Source: Cytophagaceae bacterium (lineage in GTDB: Bacteria; Bacteroidota; Bacteroidia; Cytophagales; Cytophagaceae). From it: a DNA stretch of 44,927 nt. Position numbers and translations under genes: made by a program. Position 1 is the first letter of the stretch. Each line of letters opens with the position of its first letter. The notes under the pieces were generated by a model, which saw only the letters and a program-made list of their open reading frames with translations, ran no database searches and was not told the DNA's origin. Where the stretch lies: contig JALONM010000027.1 in assembly GCA_025454925.1 (NCBI GenBank), positions 1-44,927 of the forward strand, given 5' to 3'. Positions 1 through 8,754 of the stretch are shown here, in pieces.

Positions 1-1
1 T

Positions 2-115
2 AGAAAATCATGGGCTTAGAAAAGAATTTCTTTTATTCGATTCCTTCTGAAGCCCTTGATTTTAGTAGTCGTTTTTCAATAGAAGAATTTCTATGGAGAA
101 ATTAGGGTTTAATGA
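2..115 (+). repeat. Dispersed degenerate repeat, copy 1
   Basis: This segment matches copy 2 at 18227-18335. The first 16 bases after position 1 (agaaaatcatgggctt) are identical in both. A later 68-base stretch (45-112) agrees with 18268-18335 at 57 positions by my count. It lies beside tRNA-Thr and carries no intact gene; the forward frame through it has stops near 109 and 131. The copy probably begins left of the window. The function is unknown; a decayed mobile element or a REP-like intergenic unit would both fit. Confidence 0.6.
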
Positions 116-240
116 AGTTTATACTTGCCTGACTTGTAAAAGCAAAGATGAACTCGATAGCACGTTCATTGGAAGGTAATGGCTGTGTTGAAAATCTACT
201 GAATCCCCAGGCGGGTATTCTTTCTGAAGTTATAAAATAA

Positions 241-265
241 AAAAAGCCACAATTTGTGGCTTTTT
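241..265 (-). terminator. Intrinsic terminator downstream of tRNA-Thr
   Basis: The arms GCCACA (246-251) and TGTGGC (255-260) form a hairpin with a three-base loop, flanked by A and T runs on both sides. The structure works in either direction. On the minus strand it ends the tRNA-Thr transcript 15 bases after the tRNA; on the plus strand it could end whatever lies left of the window. Confidence 0.75.
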
Positions 266-274
266 TTATTTTTG

Positions 275-347
<73 letters not shown>

Positions 348-441
348 TTCTTTTAAATTGTGGTGCAAATATAAAAGTTATTTCTCAATATTTCCAAATT
401 CTGTTTCAACTAAATGTAAATTTTTAATTGAAAAAATAAAT

Positions 442-819
442 CTACTGAGTAGCTTCTGCTTTGTACACGATGTAAGGCGTATCTCCACGCCAAGGCAGGG
501 TAACAAATTTTTCTTTATAAAATAACTGCACACGTTTGCCGTTGCCAACAAATGATTCCAGCTTTTTCATTAATTCCGGATCCGATTTATCTACCGAAAA
601 CGCCCACGTGTTCGTGGCTCCCGAGGCGGCGGCCTGTTCGCCAATAAACATCGACATATACAGTTCTCCTTCGTTCGTTTTAAAAAGGATTCCCTTATTG
701 CTAAGCTTCGACAAGGTTCCGGCCCTCGACCCGTCGCTTTTATCTGCATTCCAATACAACCACAAGCCTGCAAATATCAGAATGATGACTCCTAAAATGA
801 TAAACTTTGCTTTTTTCAT
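442..819 (-). CDS. Small membrane-anchored conserved protein of Bacteroidota
   Basis: 125 residues. An N-terminal membrane segment (about residues 5-23) is followed by a soluble extracytoplasmic domain of about 95 residues with the pattern GTL-KLS-KG--FKT-EGEL near residues 34-53. From memory, homologues in Bacteroidota are often labelled 6-phosphogluconate dehydrogenase in databases; nothing in this sequence supports that activity, because there is no nucleotide-binding fold and the protein is far too short. A near-consensus promoter box (TTACTTTG) ends about 5 bases before the ATG. The function is unknown. Confidence 0.8.
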   Translation of the reverse strand: MKKAKFIILGVIILIFAGLWLYWNADKSDGSRAGTLSKLSNKGILFKTNEGELYMSMFIGEQAAASGATNTWAFSVDKSDPELMKKLESFVGNGKRVQLFYKEKFVTLPWRGDTPYIVYKAEATQ

Positions 820-824
820 ACGAT

Positions 825-856
825 CAAAGTAAGCAAATTTTATTTGGATGCACCAA
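825..856 (-). promoter_or_regulatory. Candidate Bacteroidota-type promoter for the 125-residue protein
   Basis: On the minus strand TTG (856-854) is followed after 21 bases by TTACTTTG (832-825), one mismatch from the TAnnTTTG -7 box. It lies inside the 3' end of the neighbouring DUF4197 gene and would give an almost leaderless mRNA. Confidence 0.3.
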
Positions 857-1568
857 ATACTTTCTGAAGAATACTTGTAGTGCGAGCCAATGGATCTTTA
901 CGGATTTTTAATTCCTCGTCTGCTACCATCATAAATAATCCTTTCAAGGCTTTATGTGTAGTAAATCCAACCAGGTCGGTATTCACTTTCTTAGTCATTG
1001 GTATTTTATTGTAAGCCGTGGTCAAATCTTTCCATTTGGCGGTTACAGCGCGTGCTTGCAGCGCTTTGTTGATATGAGGAGAAAAAGCTGAAAACAAATT
1101 GGAGTAGGTTGTTTTGCGCAAATAGCCCGTGGCAGCTGTATCAGGGCCAGTAAGGATGTTTTTAGCATCTTTAAAAGTCATATTGGTAACGGCACTTTTA
1201 AAAATGGGAGCCGCTTCTTTAGCGGCATCTTCTGCAGCCCGGTTAAGCAACATTTCAAATTCATCTACTTGCTTGCCAAGTCCTGCATTCCGCAATGTTG
1301 TGGCCACACGAACGGCATCTTCCGGAAAAGGTATTTTCACTTTAGGATTTTTAAAATATCCATCCTGCTTGTTTAAGGCTTGCGAGGCAATTCCTGAGCC
1401 TTGTGTTAACGCTTCTTTAAGGCCTTGTATGATTTCACTCTCCGATAAACTACTTACCGAACTGGTAGTGCCAACTTTTTTGGCTGCATCCTTAATCTTG
1501 TTCAGATTAATCTGTGCTTGCAAGGAATACAATAGTACCAGAGTGGTTCCAAATAATATCTTTTTCAT
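840..1568 (-). CDS. DUF4197 family exported protein
   Basis: 242 residues from the chosen ATG at 1568, which has AGAGGA seven bases upstream; an ATG two codons earlier and a longer open frame to 1688 also exist, but those extra residues are not signal-like. The N-terminus is a signal peptide (MKKILFGTT..., hydrophobic to about residue 18). The mature part is helical and alanine/lysine rich, with the segments KVKIPFPEDA, FKDAKNIL and TAATGYLR that I associate with DUF4197. The protein is expected to be periplasmic or extracellular. The function of the family is unknown. Confidence 0.82.
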   Translation of the reverse strand: MKKILFGTTLVLLYSLQAQINLNKIKDAAKKVGTTSSVSSLSESEIIQGLKEALTQGSGIASQALNKQDGYFKNPKVKIPFPEDAVRVATTLRNAGLGKQVDEFEMLLNRAAEDAAKEAAPIFKSAVTNMTFKDAKNILTGPDTAATGYLRKTTYSNLFSAFSPHINKALQARAVTAKWKDLTTAYNKIPMTKKVNTDLVGFTTHKALKGLFMMVADEELKIRKDPLARTTSILQKVFGASK

Positions 1569-1621
1569 ATACATTTCCTCTAATTCTTGAAAACCTGTTT
1601 TGGGAATAGGTAAAACGAAAA

Positions 1622-2146
1622 CTATGCCGGATTTTCGGTAAAGGTATCTTTGGTTCTTAGTATGGCCGACAATACCACCGAAATACATAGCATTACAATA
1701 ATGGAGTATACGATTGCACCCATAATTGCGTTGGGTACAGAATATCCTTCATCCAATAATTTTAATTCCTGGTTGATTTTATCTGAGCTGGCTTTGTCTG
1801 CTTTCATAGCTGTTTCTATGACTGGCCTCACCAGTTCTTTAAAATCCGGACGAATAATTTGAAAATAAACAAAGGCCAGTACAGCGATAAGCACAACAGA
1901 AAGAAGGCTCAGCACTATGCCAGATAAAAACATTTGTCCGAAATTAGCTTCTCCTTTATAAAACTCATGGCGGTATGTTTTCATTCCGTAAAACAATAAC
2001 ACCATCCAACACGCAAAGCTCAATACCGTAACAATGGATTTGCCTGTTCCGTTTGAACTTAATACAAATTCGTTGGTAAGCATGTTTAAGCCACCGATGA
2101 TTCCTCCAATTAGTCCGGCAAAAATCAAAGCAGTTTTATTGATCAT
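1622..2146 (-). CDS. DUF4199 family integral membrane protein
   Basis: 174 residues with four hydrophobic segments (about 8-28, 38-55, 72-98 and 140-163) and a charged loop between the third and fourth. The N-terminal GLIGGIIGGLNML and the YxxxxxxGxxxFGQMF motif before the third segment fit the DUF4199 family, which is common in Bacteroidota and has no established function. It is followed by the DUF4197 gene on the same strand. Confidence 0.8.
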   Translation of the reverse strand: MINKTALIFAGLIGGIIGGLNMLTNEFVLSSNGTGKSIVTVLSFACWMVLLFYGMKTYRHEFYKGEANFGQMFLSGIVLSLLSVVLIAVLAFVYFQIIRPDFKELVRPVIETAMKADKASSDKINQELKLLDEGYSVPNAIMGAIVYSIIVMLCISVVLSAILRTKDTFTENPA

Positions 2147-2250
2147 GAAAATTAATGTTATGAGTCGTTTGATGTTTTCCGGGTATGGTTTGCTGTCAAT
2201 AAAAAAGCATAACTTCCGGAGTTAGCGCGAAGATAAACAAGCGTTTTGAA

Positions 2251-3084
2251 TCAATCAATGAGATCGGTCTCCTTCCCGCAATGCGGGCAAATGCGGGCTT
2301 TCTTTTGTTTTCGCTCTTCATGCTTTTGCGTTTTTTTCTGCTTTTGAATCATCCGGGTAAATCCGGATGAGATAAGACCCGCAGGAAGTGCAAACATGGC
2401 AATACCCAAAATAGCAACGATGGCTCCGAAAAATTTACCGAGTGGAGTTATAGGATACATATCTCCGTATCCAACGGTTGTAAGCGTAGCAATACCCCAC
2501 CACATGGTTGCCGGAATACTGGAAAAGGTGTCGGGTTGAACTTTATTCTCGATCAGATACATGATGGACGAAGAAAGAATAAGCAATAACAAAATGGTAA
2601 AGAAAATAATTACCAATTCTTCTTTTTTATCTTTTATTACATAAATCAATGTATCGATGGCATGTGAATAGCGGCGAAGTTTAAAAATACGAAGTAAGCG
2701 CGCGTACCGCATAAGCGACACAAATCGTAAATCAATAACGGTAAATATGGTTAGGAAAAAAGGCATGATGGCGATCAGATCGATGATGGCCATGCCCGAA
2801 GTCATATAGGCTACCCGCCCCCAGGTACCATTGGCATATTTAGGATTAAGGGTACATACCCACACCCTCAGTAAATATTCGACACAAAAAATGATGACGG
2901 AAAAAATTTCAAAAATATCAAACCAGTGTCCGTATTCATCGTTGATGGATTTCACGGTGTGTAAAATCACCGTTATAACATTGGCAAAAATGAGGAATAT
3001 CAGAAAGGAATTGATGCGCTTTGCCCAAGGGTTCTGGTATCCTTCTTTTTCAAGTGTATAATATATAGATTCCTTGAGGGTCAA
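2251..3084 (-). CDS. Ion transporter family K+ channel (voltage-gated type)
   Basis: About 277 residues with six membrane segments. An S4-like stretch (RFVSLMRYARLLRIFKLRR) carries regularly spaced arginines. The pore loop contains the K+ selectivity filter TTVGYGD. A cytosolic lysine-rich tail ends in CPHCGKE, a single CxxC knuckle. The role is K+ flux across the inner membrane, gated by voltage or another signal. No ATG is available before the first membrane segment; the likely start is TTG at 3084, 9 bases after the metZ-like stop and in the same frame as it. The gene is probably translated from the upstream metZ-like mRNA. Confidence 0.88.
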   Translation of the reverse strand: MTLKESIYYTLEKEGYQNPWAKRINSFLIFLIFANVITVILHTVKSINDEYGHWFDIFEIFSVIIFCVEYLLRVWVCTLNPKYANGTWGRVAYMTSGMAIIDLIAIMPFFLTIFTVIDLRFVSLMRYARLLRIFKLRRYSHAIDTLIYVIKDKKEELVIIFFTILLLLILSSSIMYLIENKVQPDTFSSIPATMWWGIATLTTVGYGDMYPITPLGKFFGAIVAILGIAMFALPAGLISSGFTRMIQKQKKTQKHEERKQKKARICPHCGKETDLID

Positions 3085-3093
3085 CGCGATTTT

Positions 3094-4272
3094 CTATTTT
3101 GATTTTTGAAGTGCATTTTCAATTTCCGACACAATGTCTTCAATATGTTCCAAACCAACAGAAACGCGAATCAAGCCGGGTAATATTCCCACTGAAAGGC
3201 GATCTTCTTCGCTAAGCTTAGAGTGGGTGGTAGAAGCCGGATGGGTAGCGATAGTTCTGCAATCGCCCAGATTGGCGGTATGAGAAGCCATTTCCAAAGC
3301 ATTTAAAAACTTTCGTCCTCGTTCCACGCCGCCTTTTACTAAAAATGTCACAATGGCTCCCCCCTGTTTCATTTGTTTTTTAGCCAATGCATAATTCGGA
3401 TGTGATTCCAGGAATGGGTATTTTACCAATTCCACTTCTGGATTTTTTTGCAGCCTTTTGGCCAATTCCATGGCATTGCTGCAATGGCGGTCCATGCGAA
3501 CGGCAAGCGTTTCTAAACTTTTAGACAACATCCAGGCATTAAAAGGAGACATGGCAGGTCCGGAATGACGGGCAAAAAAGCGAACTTCTTTAATCAGCTC
3601 TTTGCTACCTACAATCATCCCGCCCAAGGTACGCCCCTGACCATCCATAAATTTGGTAGCGGAATGTGTTACTATGTGGGCTCCCCATTTCAATGGATTC
3701 TGCAGGTAAGGTGTGGCAAAACAATTGTCAACGTTTAAAAGTACACCATGGCGATTTGCCAACGCTCCCAACCATTCCAGATCTATCAGATCAAGAGCCG
3801 GGTTAGAAGGCGTTTCCACCATGATCATTTTGGTATTCTTACGAATGAGGGATTCCCAGGTTTCAGGTTTAGCTACATCTGCCAAGGAATATTCAATGCC
3901 CCAACGAGGTAAAATATTCGTAACAACCTGCAAGGTGGAACCAAACACAGATTTGGAAACAAGAATATGGTCTCCTGACCGAAGGAAAGAAGCCAAGGAA
4001 GTAAATACGGCAGACATGCCCGTGGCCACTGCAAATCCGTCTTCGGCGCCTTCCATCCAGGCTATTTTATCAATGAGTTCATTGGTATTCGGATTGGAAA
4101 ACCGAGTATATATATTTCCTCCTACCTCATCCGCAAACAAAGCCCTGGCGTGCTCTGCATCGTCAAACACAAAACTGGAAGTCATGAAGATGGGAGCCGT
4201 ATGTTCATGATACTGCGTATGCTCCATCTGCCGGCGAATGGCTTCCGTTTCAAAATAATTCTTCTTTTCCAT
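3094..4272 (-). CDS. metZ: O-succinylhomoserine sulfhydrylase-like PLP enzyme (Cys/Met metabolism)
   Basis: 392 residues, full length for the Cys/Met-metabolism PLP family. Visible are the PLP phosphate-binding region ATGMSAVF, the VETPSNP segment, the DNCFATPYLQNP segment, and the Schiff-base lysine in SATKFMDGQ. MetZ forms homocysteine from O-succinylhomoserine and sulfide in the cytosol. Cystathionine gamma-synthase or methionine gamma-lyase are close relatives and cannot be excluded by eye; the SATKFMDGQGR form favours MetZ. It lies between an OsmC gene upstream and a K+ channel downstream, all on one strand. Confidence 0.82.
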   Translation of the reverse strand: MEKKNYFETEAIRRQMEHTQYHEHTAPIFMTSSFVFDDAEHARALFADEVGGNIYTRFSNPNTNELIDKIAWMEGAEDGFAVATGMSAVFTSLASFLRSGDHILVSKSVFGSTLQVVTNILPRWGIEYSLADVAKPETWESLIRKNTKMIMVETPSNPALDLIDLEWLGALANRHGVLLNVDNCFATPYLQNPLKWGAHIVTHSATKFMDGQGRTLGGMIVGSKELIKEVRFFARHSGPAMSPFNAWMLSKSLETLAVRMDRHCSNAMELAKRLQKNPEVELVKYPFLESHPNYALAKKQMKQGGAIVTFLVKGGVERGRKFLNALEMASHTANLGDCRTIATHPASTTHSKLSEEDRLSVGILPGLIRVSVGLEHIEDIVSEIENALQKSK

Positions 4273-4305
4273 GGTATTCTATTTAATTCCCCCTCTTCCG
4301 GGCCA

Positions 4306-4722
4306 CTATTCCTCGATTGTAAAATCGTAGCTAATCTTAGCGCTTTTCTCCAATGTTTTGGCGGCTGAGCAATACTTATCCAAGGACAAATCAATGGCTC
4401 GTTTGGCTTTATCCGGATCTACCTGACCTTTAAATTTAAACGTCAGATGGATGTCGGTAAATAAAGAAGGCGTAACGTCTTTTTCTCTTTCTGCTTTGAT
4501 GGAGATGTTGAACTCTCTGGGTTCGATGCGTTGCTTGCGCAAAATTGAAAGCACATCTATTCCACTGCAACCACCCAGGCCCATGATCAATAATTCCATC
4601 GGACGGGCTCCTTTTCCTTGTCCGCCAATGGCGGGGGATGCATCGATATCTACCGTATTTCCACTTTCGTTGGAGGCCACAAAATGGTAGGCGTTATTCT
4701 TTAAATCTACTTGTATTTCCAT
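4306..4722 (-). CDS. OsmC family redox protein
   Basis: 138 residues, normal for OsmC/Ohr proteins. The two conserved reactive cysteines are present in GLGGCSGIDVL (about residue 52) and DKYCSAAKTL (about residue 118). Family members reduce organic hydroperoxides or act as related thiol-dependent proteins in the cytosol. The GGCSG motif is more typical of the OsmC/YhfA subgroup than of Ohr. It is 34 bases upstream of the metZ-like gene on the same strand, so a shared transcript is likely, perhaps linking thiol chemistry with sulfur assimilation. Confidence 0.87.
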   Translation of the reverse strand: MEIQVDLKNNAYHFVASNESGNTVDIDASPAIGGQGKGARPMELLIMGLGGCSGIDVLSILRKQRIEPREFNISIKAEREKDVTPSLFTDIHLTFKFKGQVDPDKAKRAIDLSLDKYCSAAKTLEKSAKISYDFTIEE

Positions 4723-4772
4723 GTTGTAAAGGTAGAATATATTTTTTACTCCTGAAAAAGTCTTACCCGGAA

Positions 4773-7016
4773 CTAATCCCTGGGAGGCTCATTGGCATCT
4801 TGTTCGGGTAATTCCAGTGTGTCGGAAACCAGACTATCGGCATTCATCATTCCATCTGGTTTTTTAAACAAGAATTGCTTGTCTTCAATAGTCGGATCGT
4901 TCAATACCTTTTTCAAGTACCCACCTACCACGGGCAGTGCCAGTCGTGCTCCCTGCCCAAATTCCATGGTTCGGAACCGGATGCTTCGATCTTCTCCTCC
5001 TACCCAGGCCCCGCTGACCAACATGGGTGAGATCCCAATGAACCAACCATCCGCGTTGTTTTGGGTGGTTCCGGTTTTTCCTCCATACTCTCCGGGCAAT
5101 TGAAATTTGGTTCGCAATGCGGTAGAGGTTCCGCCGCCTTCTTCCACAGAACCTTTCAACAATTCCACCATATAATAAGCGGTTTGCTCATCGATGATAG
5201 GGTATTCTTGTTCTTTGAATTCTTCCAACAAATTACCGTACCGGTCTTCAATCCGAAGAACACTCATGGGTTCAGCGCGGAATCCTCCGTTTACAAAAAC
5301 AGAATACGCATTCACCAACTCCAGCACTGTAACATCACTGGTGCCCAGGCAAAGTGTAGGCACAGGATCTAATGGACTGGTAATTCCCATGCGTTGAGCA
5401 AAAGAAACCAAGGAATCGATAGGGCGATTTTTTTCAACTAGTTGCTTCAGCAAAAATGCACTCACTGAGTTGACGGATTTTGCCAGGGCTTGTCTCAGCG
5501 TAAGCAATTCATTTGAATAATTCCCATTACTGTTTTTAGGTGTCCAAACTTTACCGTCGGATAATACTACTGAATATTGAATATCGGCCACGTTGTAATC
5601 GGGTGTATAGCCCAGTTCCTTCATGGCATAGGAATAGAGCAACGGTTTAAATGTACTACCAGGTTGACGGGCTCCTTGCTTTACGTGATCATATCGGAAA
5701 TATTTAAAATCGATATCCCCTACCCAGGCTTTGATATGACCATTATACGGATTCATCGACACAAAACCAGTATGCAAAAAGTGCATCATGTATTTTATCG
5801 AATCAACCGGACTCATCATGGTGTCACGTTCCCCGTTCCAGGAGAAAACCCTCATCGGTACCGGTGTATTCATTATTTTCATTGCTTCTTCCTCATCGCC
5901 ATATTCCTCAATGAGTTCCTGATAGTGCGATGAACGTCGAATATACTTTTCTATAAATCCTGAAATTTCATTATGGTCTTCATCGGTCCAAGGCGCCCGC
6001 CCTTTCCAGTGTTTGAAGAACGCTGACTGCAAGTAGGACATGTGTTGACGCATCGCCTCTTCTGCAGCGCGTTGCATGCGGGAATCAATTGATACATAAA
6101 TTTTGAGTCCGTCTTCGTATAATTTCTTTCCATGTTCCCGACACCACTTCTTTAAAAACGGTTTGATATTGGCCCTGAAATGAGCCGCCAATCCTGAGCT
6201 TTCGTCATCGTTCGTATATTGCAACACCAAAGGTTTGGCACAAAGAGTATCGTGTGTAGCTTTATCGAGATACTGGTATTTCAGCATCTGCCCAAGCACT
6301 GTATTTCTCCGGTTCTTTGCTTTCTCTTTGTTGCGCCTGGGATCGTATACTGAAGGGCCTTTGAGCAAACCAATCAGCATGGCCGCCTCTTCCAGTTTTA
6401 ACTGGTCAAGAGGTTTATTGAAATACCTCTTTGCCGCACTTTTTATTCCATAGGAACGATGGCCGAAATCCACGGTGTTTAAATACATCAACAAAATTTC
6501 ATTTTTCGTATAGGCCCGTTCTATGCGGATTGCGACCCACCATTCTTTGATTTTATGAACGAACACATGATCGATTGGACCTTTGTATTCTTCGTCTTGC
6601 CTGAGTTGAAATAAATTTTTAGCCAATTGTTGCGTAAGCGTGCTGGATCCTCTTTTCTGCCCCATCAGCAAAGAAGGAACGATGGCAAAAATTCCTTTGG
6701 CATCGACACCGGAATGATCATAAAAACGGCTGTCCTCTGTGGCAATCAAAGCATCGATCACATGCTTGGGAAGCTGATCGTAACTTACTGGTGTACGATT
6801 AAAATGGTGGTAATATTTCCCCAGCAATATCCCATCTGTACTATACACTTCAGAAGCCAGTTCACTCTTGGGATTTTCCAGTACCTCAAATCCAGGTGTC
6901 TCTCCAAACAAGCCAAACCAATTAAAGCCAATGGCAAGAATTACCAGCAATAGGAAAAGGAAGGATAGGATTGCGGTATACCAACCAATTTTAATCCATC
7001 GACGAGGTGTCCACAT
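4773..7016 (-). CDS. Class A penicillin-binding protein (glycosyltransferase / transpeptidase)
   Basis: 747 residues. There is a membrane anchor at about 15-36. The glycosyltransferase (GT51) domain spans about 60-245, with catalytic Glu94 in ATEDSRFYDH, the STLTQQLAKNL motif, and the KIKEWWVAIRIE and EILLMYLN segments. The transpeptidase domain follows, with Ser454-x-x-Lys457 in GSTFK, SVN at 514-516 and KTG at 647-649. It polymerises and cross-links peptidoglycan at the periplasmic face. The order of motifs matches PBP1a/MrcA proteins. The gene stands alone, with a 300-base gap upstream. Confidence 0.95.
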   Translation of the reverse strand: MWTPRRWIKIGWYTAILSFLFLLLVILAIGFNWFGLFGETPGFEVLENPKSELASEVYSTDGILLGKYYHHFNRTPVSYDQLPKHVIDALIATEDSRFYDHSGVDAKGIFAIVPSLLMGQKRGSSTLTQQLAKNLFQLRQDEEYKGPIDHVFVHKIKEWWVAIRIERAYTKNEILLMYLNTVDFGHRSYGIKSAAKRYFNKPLDQLKLEEAAMLIGLLKGPSVYDPRRNKEKAKNRRNTVLGQMLKYQYLDKATHDTLCAKPLVLQYTNDDESSGLAAHFRANIKPFLKKWCREHGKKLYEDGLKIYVSIDSRMQRAAEEAMRQHMSYLQSAFFKHWKGRAPWTDEDHNEISGFIEKYIRRSSHYQELIEEYGDEEEAMKIMNTPVPMRVFSWNGERDTMMSPVDSIKYMMHFLHTGFVSMNPYNGHIKAWVGDIDFKYFRYDHVKQGARQPGSTFKPLLYSYAMKELGYTPDYNVADIQYSVVLSDGKVWTPKNSNGNYSNELLTLRQALAKSVNSVSAFLLKQLVEKNRPIDSLVSFAQRMGITSPLDPVPTLCLGTSDVTVLELVNAYSVFVNGGFRAEPMSVLRIEDRYGNLLEEFKEQEYPIIDEQTAYYMVELLKGSVEEGGGTSTALRTKFQLPGEYGGKTGTTQNNADGWFIGISPMLVSGAWVGGEDRSIRFRTMEFGQGARLALPVVGGYLKKVLNDPTIEDKQFLFKKPDGMMNADSLVSDTLELPEQDANEPPRD

Positions 7017-7316
7017 ACAAGCATAAAAATATGCGACAAGATACAGTTAAATCCTGCTTTTTTCAACCCAAATTTCTGATCTGATGGATTTTATCGTGTG
7101 AACCGGACAAGGTCACGGGTAAGAGGATGGAACTTTTTAGAATTTAAAACGAATCAATGCACTGAATTTTAATCCCGGCATTTCTTCATGTGTTCGCTTA
7201 GCAAAAGAGATTCAATAAATGGAACTATATTTGTCATAATGGTTGTTAGCAACCAAAGCGAAAATCCAGTAGTAGTTGGAGCCGCTCGGTTGATTGTATT
7301 AAAGATTTTGAAGTAT
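7017..7316. other. Divergent intergenic region
   Basis: This 300-base gap separates the penicillin-binding protein gene from the TlpA-like gene. A consensus -7 box TATATTTG lies at 7226-7233 on the plus strand, but no TTG is found at the expected spacing upstream. An open frame on the plus strand runs back to 7188 in phase with the TlpA gene; it is not signal-like. No other feature was seen. Confidence 0.4.
7226..7233 (+). promoter_or_regulatory. Candidate -7 box for the TlpA-like gene
   Basis: TATATTTG matches the Bacteroidota -7 consensus TAnnTTTG exactly and lies about 84 bases before the ATG at 7317. The -33 element is unclear (only TTA near 7198). Its position supports the downstream ATG rather than an upstream start. 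Confidence 0.4.
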
Positions 7317-7811
7317 ATGAAAAAAATTTGGCTTGTTTGGTTGTTCCTGTGGTTCGGAATTACCTCTCTTCCGGCACAACAGGATACCTTGATGCCCGCC
7401 CACCCATTTAAACTAGCCACCCTAAACGGTGACACCATTTCACTGGCTGCGTTGAAAGGAAAAGTAGTATACATTGATTTCTGGGCGTCTTGGTGCGGGC
7501 CCTGCATCGCAGAGATGAAGTACAGCAAAAAACTCCATGATAAACTAAAAGAGCATTCAGATATTGTATTTCTTTATATTTCCTGGGATGAAAACAGTGC
7601 AGCCTGGAAGCAGGCAATAGAAAAACATAAAATAGAAGGAGTACACGCCAATTCTCCTAATGGCACTCTGGGCGATGTTCGCAAGTACCAGGTTAAAACG
7701 ATTCCTCGCTATGTTATCCTCGACAAGCAAGGCAATATCGTTTACTGGAATGCCCCAAGGCCTAGTCAAAACATCACCGAAAGTATTTTATTGGATTTGA
7801 AAAAGCAGTAA
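7317..7811 (+). CDS. TlpA/ResA-like thioredoxin-fold protein, exported
   Basis: 164 residues from the ATG at 7317, chosen because it begins a classic signal peptide (MKKIWLVWLFLWFG, cleavage near LPAQQ). The thioredoxin fold contains the redox motif WASWCGPC at about residues 57-64, followed by the cis-proline segment VKTIPRYVI. Such proteins reduce or deliver thiols in the periplasm, for example in cytochrome c maturation or repair of oxidised proteins. The open frame extends 43 codons upstream, but the extension holds the promoter box and does not look like protein. The gene converges with the GH16 gene 23 bases downstream. Confidence 0.9.
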   Translation: MKKIWLVWLFLWFGITSLPAQQDTLMPAHPFKLATLNGDTISLAALKGKVVYIDFWASWCGPCIAEMKYSKKLHDKLKEHSDIVFLYISWDENSAAWKQAIEKHKIEGVHANSPNGTLGDVRKYQVKTIPRYVILDKQGNIVYWNAPRPSQNITESILLDLKKQ

Positions 7812-7834
7812 TCAACCTGAGTTGATTACTGTCC

Positions 7835-8686
7835 TTATTTCGAAAATACTTTTACAAAATCTACATACATAGTTCCTGGCTGTATGGTGCTGCTTACCAA
7901 GCCAGGGAAATAGTCCCCTCCTACCGCTATATTCAAAGTGATGCGTTGGGACTTGTTGTACATATTAGAAACATAGCCTCCTGTTTTTTCATCTACCAAG
8001 CGACCGTCCAAGTAAAACGACAATTTATTTTGAGTCCATATTCCTTCGTACACATGGTAGCAGTCTGTTAAACTTGCGTCGGTATTGATTTTGGTTTCTG
8101 CACCACTCACCAGGTTTACGTTGGCTTGTGTTCCGAAAAAATAATTGGTAGCATATTGAAATGAATTGGAACCGCGAGCTTCGAGAATATCGATTTCTCC
8201 ATTGGTAGGCCAGTTGTTGCCATAAGTCCAAAAGGCTGGCCACATGCCCGTTCCGGATGGAAGCTTAATTCGTGCCACAAAGCGCAAGGAAGGAGAAACA
8301 CTCGAGGCGCTGAAAAAAGTATCGGATTCAATTCTTCCTGAAGTAAACTGAAACGTTTTAGAGGTATTATTGCCAGGATCTGTTGCGCCGGTAACCGTTT
8401 CCTTCTTTGCTCTTATAACCAATGAACCATCTTCCAGACTAAGATTAGGGGAACGGTAATGCTGCAATTCATTATTATAAGCGCCACTGTTCCATACACT
8501 CCACTTATCCAGATTGCCTGAAAAATCTTCTTCAAAAACCTTTACCCAACCTTCGTTGGTTAATGCGGCATCTGAAAATGAATAGTTGCAATCGCCTACA
8601 GGGACAGGTTTGGGCGACTCAATTTTTTTGAAACAAGCGCTAAACACCATCAGGGCTATACTCCATAAAACAGCTCTTTTTCTCAT
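7835..8686 (-). CDS. GH16 family glycoside hydrolase lipoprotein (beta-glucanase-like)
   Basis: 283 residues from ATG 8686; a TTG four codons upstream is also open. The N-terminus is a lipoprotein signal with the lipobox FSAC, and a short proline/lysine linker follows. The GH16 catalytic motif EIDILE is present (nucleophile Glu164, acid/base Glu169 in ATG numbering), as are WSVWNSG, LPSGTGMWPAFW and the C-terminal MYVDFVKVF strand. Members hydrolyse beta-1,3(4)-glucans, laminarin, agar or related polymers; the substrate cannot be read from the sequence. It should sit on the cell surface or in the periplasm. It is divergent from the secreted phosphoesterase, with 68 bases between them. Confidence 0.92.
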   Translation of the reverse strand: MRKRAVLWSIALMVFSACFKKIESPKPVPVGDCNYSFSDAALTNEGWVKVFEEDFSGNLDKWSVWNSGAYNNELQHYRSPNLSLEDGSLVIRAKKETVTGATDPGNNTSKTFQFTSGRIESDTFFSASSVSPSLRFVARIKLPSGTGMWPAFWTYGNNWPTNGEIDILEARGSNSFQYATNYFFGTQANVNLVSGAETKINTDASLTDCYHVYEGIWTQNKLSFYLDGRLVDEKTGGYVSNMYNKSQRITLNIAVGGDYFPGLVSSTIQPGTMYVDFVKVFSK

Positions 8687-8754
8687 ATTTTTATTCAAGG
8701 GTAATAAACTAACAATGATAATATATAAATTTACCTAAATAAATTGCTAAGACA

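Noticed and set aside
2-240. Pseudogene reading of the left edge
   Set aside because: The forward frame has stops near 109 and 131 and no frame gives a recognisable protein. The left part is better explained as a repeat copy.
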